A DNA stretch of 64,000 nt from Methylotenera versatilis 7 (lineage in GTDB: Bacteria > Pseudomonadota > Gammaproteobacteria > Burkholderiales > Methylophilaceae). The notes under the pieces are model-generated. The model made no database searches. It was not told where the DNA came from and was given only the letters and a program-made list of their open reading frames with translations. The translations under genes and the position numbers were made by a program. The stretch covers positions 558,001-622,000 of the forward strand of contig NZ_JUGF01000002.1 of the NCBI RefSeq assembly GCF_000799165.1. The letters run 5' to 3'. Shown here piece after piece: positions 15,901 through 22,763 of the stretch (position 1 is its first letter; each line of letters begins with the position of its first letter).

Positions 15901-16569
15901 GGCTCCGCTGCCAGAGCTACCTTGATTGTTCATCTGCCCCCCGAGCCCTCCAATGAGGGCTCCCCTGTTGACGAGTGTGCTGTTGGTCAGGGCTGCTCCG
16001 CTGCCGCCGACACCTGCAGTCCCATGAACGCTACGCTGAGTGAATCCGCCCGCGCCACCGATGACGGTGGCGCTGTTGTCAAGGCTGCCGCCATTCAGGG
16101 CCAGGCCCGCACCGCCCGTGGCGTTGCTGGAGATAGCAGCAGCGTTGCCGCCGTTCATCGCTCCACTGACCACCAAAGGTCCGCCAAGAAACGACAGACT
16201 GGTTCCGGCAGCCGTACCGGTAGCGACTGCGCCCGACACAGAAAATGTCGCGGTGTCGATCGTCAGCGACTTGCTGATTGCGGTGAACGCTGTTGGATCG
16301 GTGATCGTGATGTTGGCAATGAGCGTAATCGTCGAACTTGCATCGCCATTGGCATTCGCGTCGACAATCGCTTGACGCAATTCGGCTTCGTTGGATGCGA
16401 CATAGTCAGCAGCCCTTGCCGGCGATGCCGACGCGAACACAACTCCCGAAAGAAGCGTTGCGGCGCACACGGCTGAACTACAACGCTTGCCGTTAGCGTT
16501 CGCGATTTCCGACACTGCCACCCAAGCACCGAGTGCTGCATTCCAAACACTTCTATACGATCGATTCAT
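12943..16569 (-). CDS. Autotransporter with ESPR signal and Gly-rich passenger
   Basis: A 1208-residue type V secreted surface protein. The N-terminus MNRSYRSVWNAALGAWVAVSE is the extended signal peptide (ESPR) form, with the cleavage region ending SPARA. The passenger (about 55-850) is Gly/Asn/Thr-rich beta-helix with repeats such as GGSLDN...GGAGG and, later, passenger-associated repeats of the form GGTTI-AGTLQLGNGG. The last about 280 residues form the autotransporter barrel ending VGVRVDF. Likely an adhesin or surface factor; the ligand is unknown. Odd: the first 1.1 kb of the gene (15400-16569) is far richer in G+C than the barrel part and the surrounding DNA, suggesting domain exchange in the passenger. 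Confidence 0.88.
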   Translation of the reverse strand: MNRSYRSVWNAALGAWVAVSEIANANGKRCSSAVCAATLLSGVVFASASPARAADYVASNEAELRQAIVDANANGDASSTITLIANITITDPTAFTAISKSLTIDTATFSVSGAVATGTAAGTSLSFLGGPLVVSGAMNGGNAAAISSNATGGAGLALNGGSLDNSATVIGGAGGFTQRSVHGTAGVGGSGAALTNSTLVNRGALIGGLGGQMNNQGSSGSGASRSSGGGGTGLVMTGGSLDNLGVVRGGEGGSNINSPSGADNSWGGGGGTGAALTGGTHSNSGNIVGGTGGRGANQGGSAGAGPGGTGLTLRGDAGLINRTGAIITGGQGTVSLPGGGPASTGGAGANVSGATLENYGTITGGSSGSTAVNGGVGVVGAGSAVIINDGNIIGGTRSNGLLNTTAVSFSGGNNLLELRSNSSIIGNVLGGATDTLALGGSTNASFDVAQIGAAVQYRGFGAYHKLGSSTWTLTGTTTAVTPWTLYEGILSVSADGNLGAASGGLTFNGGTLEVTGTAYSGTSRAMTMATGGGGIDIDDAANIFTISSVITGAGGLTKLGDGTLVFTADNTYAGGTTIAAGTLQLGNGGTAGGIVSGSLLNNGALVINRSNDMAIAGDISGSGSVAQVGSGVTTLSGTNTYTGGTTITAGTLQLGNGGTTGSIVGDVANDGTLIFNRSNQYDYAGIISGLGKINQNGSGLTMLTGNSSGFTGTTNVNAGTLSVNGILGGTMNVNGGRLQGTGQVGDTTNFAGGTIAPGNSIGTLLVAGNYTGSGGVLEMEAVLAGSGSPADRLLITGNATGNTIVNVINTGGSGAGTGTSNTDGISIIQVGGTSSVSTFQLAGGYAAVGAFQYTLNAFDPTASAAGEIDPLLGAVPFWDYRLQSLIDSSGKPVAVPQVAGYQAMPTGAVRYGASLLDSVHKRLGELRETATQQNKIGNTERSKEVFLRTQGSSNDVSGNSASGYDQDIWYVQAGGNLFGRDMADGAELRIGGALSIGGSKLNADESSAKVDLRGTTLALTSTYQAATGWYLDAVAQGTRYTSEITTSQRGETGDPKGWGWGLSLEGGYPFDMGNGLILEPQAQLTYQRIRFDKFTDVDRIDVDLNGGESLRGRFGGRMLKTITTNIDRQWTPYIEANLLHEFLSDGSITASNVRFDSESMGTSLQLGGGLNARLGLNSSVFASLSYEKGLTSASADVWGGNVGVRVDF

Positions 16570-16825
16570 ACTGTCTACCTTTTTGTTATTTAAACAATGA
16601 TATTTAGAATATTAACTTATAAGCTCAGCTTGCAAGGTGTGTTTAATATTAATTTACAGTTGATATATTGCGCATTGAGTACTAACTATCTGTTAACCAA
16701 AATAACAAATTGATTAGTTATAGAGGAGTCATCTTTATTCACATCATTTTTGATGTAAGTCTTTTGTGGATAACTTAAATGGAAATAGATTGTGTGGCGA
16801 GATTGTATGAGTGTCCGCTATGGGC

Positions 16826-16850
16826 CTTGAATTCAACCGGTCGATGCAAC
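16826..16850 (+). repeat. IS30 left terminal inverted repeat
   Basis: CTTGAATTCAACCGGTCGAT followed by GCAAC. It matches the reverse complement of the right end at 24 of 25 positions. It overlaps the last codons of the transposase gene. Confidence 0.85.
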
Positions 16851-17993
16851 AGATTGGGCAAATCTTTCTGCCGGTGTTTCATAGTTTAATGTTTTTCTAG
16901 GGCGCTCATTTAATTTCCTTGCTACTGCATTGAGTTTAGCTTGCGAGTAGTTGGCTAAACTCATTCCCTTAGGGAAGTATTGCCTTAATAGACCATTCGT
17001 ATTTTCATTAGAACCGCGTTGCCAAGGGTGCCGTGGATCGCAGAAGTAAACCTGAACATCCGTTGCCAAGGTAAAGCGCTTGTGGGCTGCCATTTCTTTA
17101 CCTCGGTCCCAAGTTAACGATTGATAAAGTTCCTGTGGCAACTTATGTGCGTGCTTGATGAGTGCATTGACGACAGTCTCAGTATCTTTGCCAGCGACCT
17201 TTACCAGCATGACATAACGCGTCTGGCGTTCAACTAGCGTTGCGATTTGGCTATTAGCATTCCCAAACAAGAGATCGCCTTCCCAGTGACCTGGTACTGC
17301 CCGATCCTCGATTTCGACTGGCCGCTCTCTAATGGATACCGCATCTTTAATCCTCCCGTGATTCTCACTCTTCTGGGTGTGATGACGCGAACGGCGCATG
17401 ATTCGCGTTCGTCGTAAATGCTGCACCAACTCCTTCTTCAAGGCACCACGGGCTTGGATAAAGAGGCTACGATAAATAGTTTCGTGAGACACCTGATCGT
17501 TCTCGTCACCTAGATAATTGTGTTTTAGCCAACCAGCAATCTGCTGTGGCGACCACTGCAATTGAAGCTTGCTTGCCACGAGGTGCGCCAAGACTTTATT
17601 CTCCACCAATTTACAGGTCTTGGGGCGATTGGCTCGATCCCAAGTAGCTCGATCAGCTAGGCTAGAACGGTAACATTCAGAGCCACCGTTACGTTTAACC
17701 TCTCGGCTAATGGTAGATGGATGGCGCCCGAGATGCCTAGCGATAGAACGAATCGACTGACCGGTCGCTAGGCCACGCGAAATCTCTTCGCGATTAGCTA
17801 AAGTCAGCGCTAATTTGGATCGAGTCCGTTGTGGCGGTCGTATACCGCCAGTCAAAGCCAAAATGCGCTGTATTGAGGAGTGATTTCGATCAAATAACTG
17901 GGCAATCTGCTGGAGAGACTCTCCTTTTTGCCAGCGATCCCACATTAAAGCTTTCTGGGTATCCGTGTAATAGATTCTGGGACGTTGTTTCAT
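16833..17993 (-). CDS. IS30-family transposase
   Basis: A 386-residue transposase that catalyses DDE-type transposition. The N-terminal HTH_38 region holds two helix-turn-helix segments (GESLQQIAQLFDRNHSSIQRI and GQSIRSIARHLGRHPSTISREVKRNG), followed by the catalytic rve core: Asp in GHWEGDLLFG, Asp in LTWDRGKEM, and Glu in RGSNENTNGLLRQYFPKG, the IS30 hallmark. I use the ATG at 17993 because AAGGAG sits eight bases before it, rather than a GTG at 18002. The frame is intact, so the element may be active. Length is normal for the family. Confidence 0.93.
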   Translation of the reverse strand: MKQRPRIYYTDTQKALMWDRWQKGESLQQIAQLFDRNHSSIQRILALTGGIRPPQRTRSKLALTLANREEISRGLATGQSIRSIARHLGRHPSTISREVKRNGGSECYRSSLADRATWDRANRPKTCKLVENKVLAHLVASKLQLQWSPQQIAGWLKHNYLGDENDQVSHETIYRSLFIQARGALKKELVQHLRRTRIMRRSRHHTQKSENHGRIKDAVSIRERPVEIEDRAVPGHWEGDLLFGNANSQIATLVERQTRYVMLVKVAGKDTETVVNALIKHAHKLPQELYQSLTWDRGKEMAAHKRFTLATDVQVYFCDPRHPWQRGSNENTNGLLRQYFPKGMSLANYSQAKLNAVARKLNERPRKTLNYETPAERFAQSVASTG

Positions 17994-18029
17994 GTGCAAC
18001 ACTCCTTCTGCTTACGCAGTTTTTAGTGT

Positions 18030-18054
18030 GTTGCATCGACCAGTTGAATTCAAG
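18030..18054 (-). repeat. IS30 right terminal inverted repeat
   Basis: GTTGCATCGACCAGTTGAAT followed by TCAAG, the partner of the left repeat with one mismatch. Confidence 0.85.
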
Positions 18055-18164
18055 ACCGGTAGTTGACGCTCAGCTATGACAGCGTTCGGCAAAGCAGTCG
18101 TTAACATTAGAGCTATGTTCGCTTAGCCGAATTGGCAGCGGAGCGTTCCGCTTGACTGAAAGCT

Positions 18165-18180
18165 ATGAGCGTACGCTCAT
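18165..18180. repeat. Perfect 16-bp palindrome with T run
   Basis: ATGAGCGTACGCTCAT is an exact palindrome followed by TTTTTT. It overlaps the stop codon of the small minus-strand gene and could be a terminator or an IS target-like site. Confidence 0.5.
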
Positions 18181-18419
18181 TTTTTATCTCCCTCAAATGA
18201 GCTAGGAAGAATAGGTGACCAATGTCGCTTTGTACGAGGTACTTTCTTCATAATCTTTTCTAGGGACGCAGTTTCCTTGAGAAGTATTGTTCGCAATTCT
18301 TCACTCTGTGTTGCGTTGAGTTTATCCTTCAAAGCTTTTAGTTGAGTTTTGAGCTCAAGCAGTTTTTCACGGTTTTTGTCTTGCTCTTTTTGGCGGCGCG
18401 GAGGCCAACTTTTTCGCAA
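18177..18419 (-). CDS. Short Lys/Glu-rich coiled-coil frame, possibly a remnant
   Basis: Eighty residues dominated by charged helix (EKLLELKTQLKALKDKLNATQ), a probable coiled coil, ending HWSPILPSSFEGDKK. The only start in frame is a TTG at 18419. An ATG at 18426 lies in another frame and would run into a stop after 19 codons, so a frameshift near the start is possible. It sits between the IS30 element and the small membrane protein gene. No family is recognised, and it may be a broken gene. Confidence 0.35.
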   Translation of the reverse strand: MRKSWPPRRQKEQDKNREKLLELKTQLKALKDKLNATQSEELRTILLKETASLEKIMKKVPRTKRHWSPILPSSFEGDKK

Positions 18420-18547
18420 GTTTCATTATGTCCTAACGTCTGATTTAGCTACACCCACTTGAATGTGGTGTGCATATCCGCTAGATGTCTATGAGTTTTT
18501 TAAGGAAAGACACTTTTTAATTTAAAACCAATAACTGAGTCCGACAG

Positions 18548-18772
18548 TTATGCTCTGTTATTGTCCTGAAAATAAGCATCTACAAACATGGTTACGCTGT
18601 AAGCGCAAACAAAGCTAAGTCCGATTATTCCAAATGCAAAATACATTATTAAGCCACTTTGCCAAGCGGCAGGTGAAAACATTGCAATAAACGAAAATAT
18701 TGCAATAAAGACAGGCGCTAATGGTATCGAGCGGCCAATTCTGGATTTAATAACTCTAAATTTTTCAGACAT
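18548..18772 (-). CDS. Small two-helix membrane protein
   Basis: Seventy-four residues with a basic N-terminus (SEKFRVIKSRIGR) and two predicted membrane helices (about 17-34 and 43-64). AGGGA precedes the ATG. It follows the pseudopilin gene by 18 bp on the same strand, so the two form a transcript, and it could serve as a membrane partner of that pseudopilin. No family recognised. Confidence 0.6.
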   Translation of the reverse strand: MSEKFRVIKSRIGRSIPLAPVFIAIFSFIAMFSPAAWQSGLIMYFAFGIIGLSFVCAYSVTMFVDAYFQDNNRA

Positions 18773-18790
18773 ATTATTCCCTAAAATTTG

Positions 18791-19921
18791 TTACCAGCCG
18801 ACTTTACTGAAAGCATCTTGAAGTTCATTTACAGTAATTACATATTGCAAATCATCGTTACCACCTGATAAACCATCTGGGCCATAAGTTGTAATAATAA
18901 AAGCGTTAAGGCTAGCATCAGTAGACATGTTGATAGATGTGATACTTAAGTTAGCATATACATAATTTAAGCCCCATGGATCCATTAATGTATTTGCTGG
19001 TAAAGAAGGTAAATTATTTGGAATTGTATAGTTATAAGATCCTGCAGAGCCTGACCTAGTTAATATTGATCTCGCTATAACAGCATTTTTAATTTTTGAT
19101 ACATCATCGTTTATTTTAGAACGATAATCTTGCAATGATCCGTGTACGGTCAAAGGGGTAATTAAATCAGAGGTACTTAGTGGCAATAAGATGTCATCAA
19201 AAGGATTGTTGGTGTTTTCAGCATAATCCTTGATCAAGAAACGACTATCATTATTGGTATTTTCAGTTTCGTCAGCACCTACAGGCAAAGCTTTTTGTGT
19301 GCCATCTCTGCCATATGAGCCAGTACCGTTATTGCCATGGGAAACAATGATAGCTACTGCTGAACACGGATTATAGTTACCACCAACAGGTGTGCAGTCA
19401 TTGGACTGATTACCCGCTAAAGGCAACCTTGAGAAAGTGGATATTGCGCCTTTTAGACCTGCAATTGTTTGTGCATTGGTATTGGTGGCTGTTAGGGTAA
19501 CTTGATAGGTGAAACGATTGTAATAGCCATCAGTTGCATTCTCATCAGTCAAACCAAGACTTGACCACGGAACAATACCGGTCGATACAGCGCCATTGAT
19601 TACAGTACCTGTGCAAGTTCCAAAAAGTGGCGCTTCTACACCGTAGCCTACGGCTCCTTCGGCAATTGTAGGTACCGCTGGACACGGTAGGCGATTATTT
19701 CGAGTGATGTAGTTAATTATCGCTATTCTAATCAAATCTTCTTTCTGCTTAGTGGCAGATATTCTGGCTTGCTGAATTTGAGCGTTACCTACCCCAACAA
19801 TAGCACTCAGTAATAAGCCGATAATGACCAGCACGATAGCCATCTCTACCAAGGTAAATCCTTTATGCTTGGTACGAGTTTTGTGATTAGTAATTGTCAT
19901 GTTTTGCAAATCATAATTCAT
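18791..19921 (-). CDS. Type IV prepilin-like protein (orphan pseudopilin)
   Basis: A 376-residue protein with a textbook type III signal: KHKG then FTLVEMAIVLVIIGLLL, i.e. prepilin-peptidase cleavage before Phe, Glu at +5, and a hydrophobic helix. The body is large for a pilin and contains a paired-cysteine region (CPAVP...FGTCTG; ...DCTPVGGNYNPC) and an SHGNNGTGSYGRDG loop. No pilus or type II secretion genes lie nearby, so it must use machinery encoded elsewhere or be a cargo gene. The ATG at 19921 has no strong ribosome site; an in-frame ATG at 19900 is equally likely and gives a more usual 13-residue leader. Confidence 0.8.
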   Translation of the reverse strand: MNYDLQNMTITNHKTRTKHKGFTLVEMAIVLVIIGLLLSAIVGVGNAQIQQARISATKQKEDLIRIAIINYITRNNRLPCPAVPTIAEGAVGYGVEAPLFGTCTGTVINGAVSTGIVPWSSLGLTDENATDGYYNRFTYQVTLTATNTNAQTIAGLKGAISTFSRLPLAGNQSNDCTPVGGNYNPCSAVAIIVSHGNNGTGSYGRDGTQKALPVGADETENTNNDSRFLIKDYAENTNNPFDDILLPLSTSDLITPLTVHGSLQDYRSKINDDVSKIKNAVIARSILTRSGSAGSYNYTIPNNLPSLPANTLMDPWGLNYVYANLSITSINMSTDASLNAFIITTYGPDGLSGGNDDLQYVITVNELQDAFSKVGW

Positions 19922-20184
19922 TTTTGATTTTTACTGAATCTTACGTGAATTTTCATTCAATCAGCTCAAAATATATATAGCCCGATTATCCAAATAACAA
20001 TTCTAGACAAATATAATGAACGTGAGCTATTATCTGAATAAGGCGCCAGCCATACTTGCACACGAGTAAAAATCGGCACTTCAAACTACTTGATTAAATG
20101 ATGTAAAACTAACCCTATAAATCGACACTGGGGTTTTAAACGTGTGCGCTACCCAGAGTCCATATTTATAAAGGTAGTTTAATC

Positions 20185-21189
20185 ATGACAATCAAGAACA
20201 CAGTGTATTCAGCACACCAAAGACTTAAAGACCTCACAAATCCACCTGTTAAGCTTACTCATGTTTATGAGTTGTTAGCAGCTGCATTTGGCTTCAATAG
20301 TTATGCATCTCTTAAAAGAGTTGCCATACTAACCAACTTAGATGGTCTAACTACAGTTAATCAGAATTCTATTCTGCAAAAAGCAAATTCACTTGGATAT
20401 CAAGCATTCCCAGCCGGAGAGTTGGTGGCAATTCTTGAGGAAGAAGGGCTGGGTACGCTCACGTTTTCTGAGCTGGCAGTTAGGCTTAGCGAATACAATC
20501 ACTTTATTGATGATGATTTAGATCAACTCATTGCGGCTGATACAAATGCATGGGCAAATTACTGCTTAGCGCTTCATTGTGCCGATTCTGAAGAGGATGA
20601 CAGTCAAATAGGAAGTGAATATTGGTATCAGCAAATGCAAGCTGGCCGCCAATTGAGTGGCATCGAAAAAACTTGGGCACTGGAATATAAAGAGCATCTA
20701 GCTAACGGAAACAAATACGAATATCACCTTCGTAAAGCGGCATTGTTAGGGTGCGATTTGGCATTGTTGGATCTGGCAGAAAAGTTTGATGATGCTACTT
20801 TCTTTGAAGGTGACTATCAAAATGTGACGGCTGACCCGATGAGAGTGGCTGAAATTGCTCACAACTTGGGCCGTTACAAAGACCAACATCACTGGCTAAC
20901 AGTCGCAGCAGAGGCAGGAAATATAGAGGCAATGCGTGAGTTGATTGAGAGTTTTGATAGTAAAGACTTAACGCGTTGCTGGACTTGGATCTACTTATCT
21001 CAGTTACTTGATAATGATTTAACCATAGATCATCATTATGCAATCCATGAAAATGGGTCTGAGTATGATTATGACGTGGGCGGCCCGATGTATGCTGATG
21101 GTTTAGACGGAATCAGTTTGGAGTCACTTGAAAAGCAACAAGACGCACTCGCTAGATTTGCTGCTGAAGCAATCTTCAAAAAATTATGA
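20185..21189 (+). CDS. Unknown protein with Sel1/TPR-like helical repeats
   Basis: A 334-residue protein. The N-terminal 45 residues (SAHQRLKDLTNPPVKLTHVYELLAAAFGFNSYASLKR) look like a short helical domain seen at the start of several accessory-genome proteins. Residues about 180-270 carry Sel1-like helical pairs: LLGCDLALLDLAEKF, then AEIAHNLGRYKDQHHWLTVAAEAGNIEAMRELIESF. These suggest a protein-interaction role. AAAGGT precedes the ATG. The next gene overlaps its stop by ATGA, so the two act together. No catalytic motif is visible. Confidence 0.6.
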   Translation: MTIKNTVYSAHQRLKDLTNPPVKLTHVYELLAAAFGFNSYASLKRVAILTNLDGLTTVNQNSILQKANSLGYQAFPAGELVAILEEEGLGTLTFSELAVRLSEYNHFIDDDLDQLIAADTNAWANYCLALHCADSEEDDSQIGSEYWYQQMQAGRQLSGIEKTWALEYKEHLANGNKYEYHLRKAALLGCDLALLDLAEKFDDATFFEGDYQNVTADPMRVAEIAHNLGRYKDQHHWLTVAAEAGNIEAMRELIESFDSKDLTRCWTWIYLSQLLDNDLTIDHHYAIHENGSEYDYDVGGPMYADGLDGISLESLEKQQDALARFAAEAIFKKL

Positions 21190-22292
21190 CCATTAAATTT
21201 TACAATCCTATTGGCGGCAGAAAAAAACCTTTAAATCTAAGTTCATTATTTCTTGTTAATCCCAACGTTATTCTAAAATTATCGGGCACATCAATAAGTG
21301 GCATGATGAAAGAAGCTGGCTATGAATCTTTATATAAGCGCATTCAGAACCCAAATGATGAGAGCAGGATATTACGAGCCACTCATGATATGGCCGCAAT
21401 ACTCGATCTTCCAAAGTGCATCGTGGATGCTCTTAGCGGAGATACAGAAGTGCGTGAAATTTTCAGTAAAATGGGAGTTTGGGAGGTGTTTGCATTAGGA
21501 GCCAAACTACATGAAGAACAGTGGCCTCAGCCATTAAAGTTTTGCATAGGGGTAGAGCGATCTACGCATCAATCTTTAATATTGTTTCATGAGCGTAAAT
21601 ATGATGAAGCTTTAGCCTTGTTGATGGAAAGCCCGCTAGTTTGTTTGCTGTTATGGCCTGAAGCAATCGATATATTACATAAACGAAACAGTTTAGACGC
21701 ACTTTTACCGTTAAGAGGCATGGTAGCACTTGAGGTAATCCTAAGTCGACTTGCTGGATATGATGCTCATACTTGTCACTCTTTGGCTATATCGAATTCA
21801 TTGGTATTAGATGTGTTGCCTACAACGCTCACAGAAGATAAAAACCCGACCGCCTTATTCTTTAAGTGGATTAAAAGACAAATCGATTTGCCAACAATTA
21901 GTGCAATTTTAAATGCTAAAAAGGCCTCGAAATTGACGTTAGATGAGTCACTTTTAAAGAGGTGGAGTAATGGAACCCACATGCCATCAGAAAAAGCTTT
22001 GAAGAGTTTGTTAGAGGCTTTTTTTGATGACCCTGTGGCAAAAGATATTTGGATGCGTTATTACGGAACGAAGTGTTTAAATTTTATTGGGTATCAAATC
22101 CAGTACATTCAAAAAGTAATGAACACAGCAGCAACTACAGAGCTTTTGAAAGATAGTTATCGACCCTGGCCCGATATGCCCTTTGGATTTAAAACTACAG
22201 AAACATGGTTTGAAAATCGTTATCCGTATTGGTTTGAATATCACAGCAAACAGATTATTGGAGAAGGTATGAAACCTTCCCTAAATAACTAA
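21186..22292 (+). CDS. Unknown protein coupled to the Sel1-like gene
   Basis: A 368-residue protein, mainly helical, of no family I recognise. A segment around residues 248-277 (LTLDESLLKRWSNGTHMPSEKALKSLLEAFF) reads like an XRE-type helix-turn-helix, so DNA binding is possible. Many leucine-rich helices surround it. It starts inside the previous stop codon (ATGA), implying coupled translation and a shared function. The small serine-rich gene converges on it with no gap between stop codons. Confidence 0.55.
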   Translation: MTIKFYNPIGGRKKPLNLSSLFLVNPNVILKLSGTSISGMMKEAGYESLYKRIQNPNDESRILRATHDMAAILDLPKCIVDALSGDTEVREIFSKMGVWEVFALGAKLHEEQWPQPLKFCIGVERSTHQSLILFHERKYDEALALLMESPLVCLLLWPEAIDILHKRNSLDALLPLRGMVALEVILSRLAGYDAHTCHSLAISNSLVLDVLPTTLTEDKNPTALFFKWIKRQIDLPTISAILNAKKASKLTLDESLLKRWSNGTHMPSEKALKSLLEAFFDDPVAKDIWMRYYGTKCLNFIGYQIQYIQKVMNTAATTELLKDSYRPWPDMPFGFKTTETWFENRYPYWFEYHSKQIIGEGMKPSLNN

Positions 22293-22433
22293 TTATTTCT
22301 TGCTTGGAGGTGCGCTATAACGATTATTACCAGATGGGACATTTGGTACTTTGCTGGGCCATCCCCCTGAACCAGCTGGCGTTGCATGACTGCTAGAGCC
22401 TGTAGATTTACCGCTGTTTGAATTTTTACTCAT
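22293..22433 (-). CDS. 46-residue Ser/Gly/Pro-rich protein
   Basis: A short frame, MSKNSNSGKSTGSSSHATPA... through GGWPSKVPNVPSG, ending APPSKK. It is intrinsically disordered in character. AAAGGA lies about eight bases before the ATG, the codons are sensible, and the stop abuts the stop of the converging gene, so I take it as real. A palindrome ATTGGGT-T-ACCCAAT (22485-22499) 50 bp upstream may be its operator. Function unknown. Confidence 0.5.
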   Translation of the reverse strand: MSKNSNSGKSTGSSSHATPAGSGGWPSKVPNVPSGNNRYSAPPSKK

Positions 22434-22763
22434 CTTAATTTCCTTTTCTGAATTTAGTTTGTACTTCACCAACTAAGTGAAATTATTGGGTTACCCAATG
22501 AATCGAACTCTACGTAGTATGATTAATGAAGTCAGTGGCAAGGTTTGGAACGAGTATTAGGAAGGCTTAGAGGGAGTAGTGAAATTTAATTTTCTAGAAG
22601 GAATATCAAGTGATATTGTCTGAGCATCAACTGTAAATCCAGCGTTCATTCACGAGGCTTTAATTTGTTTCAACTCTGACATTATGATGATTATCAAAAC
22701 GGGTGAAGTCTAGTTATGTTATTTTTGATGGAATTTTTATTGCTATTATTTCTGCGAATATCA
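22434..22763. other. Non-coding gap with 15-bp palindrome
   Basis: Holds ATTGGGTTACCCAAT (22485-22499), two 7-base arms around one base, a good operator candidate for the 46-aa gene. Nothing else recognised; the recombinase operon ends at the right margin. Confidence 0.4.

Larger units (their letters stand above)
16826..18054. mobile_element. IS30-family insertion sequence, complete
   Basis: About 1.23 kb bounded by near-perfect 25-bp inverted repeats, enclosing one intact DDE transposase. The size and single frame fit IS30. I see no direct target duplication in the bases just outside the ends; left flank reads GCTATGGGC and right flank ACCGGTAG. Confidence 0.88.

Noticed and set aside
14500-16100. 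Repeat units in the autotransporter as a CRISPR-like array
   Set aside because: Repeats are imperfect, in frame and encode Gly-rich beta-helix turns; no constant spacer length.
15577-16476. Long plus-strand open frames (also around 13515-15500) opposite the autotransporter
   Set aside because: They are antisense to a repetitive, Gly-rich, GC-rich gene; their translations are low-complexity Pro/Ala/Thr/Arg with no domain. The minus-strand frame has signal peptide, passenger repeats and barrel.
18060-18180. Integron attC-like sequences beside the IS30
   Set aside because: GTTAAC and CCTAACG pieces occur but without paired R and L boxes or an integrase.
1-22763. Distal (3') part of comM inside the window
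   Set aside because: Looked for the expected continuation (PEF, N-P-C-P-C-G-type motifs) on both strands in the island region and did not find it.
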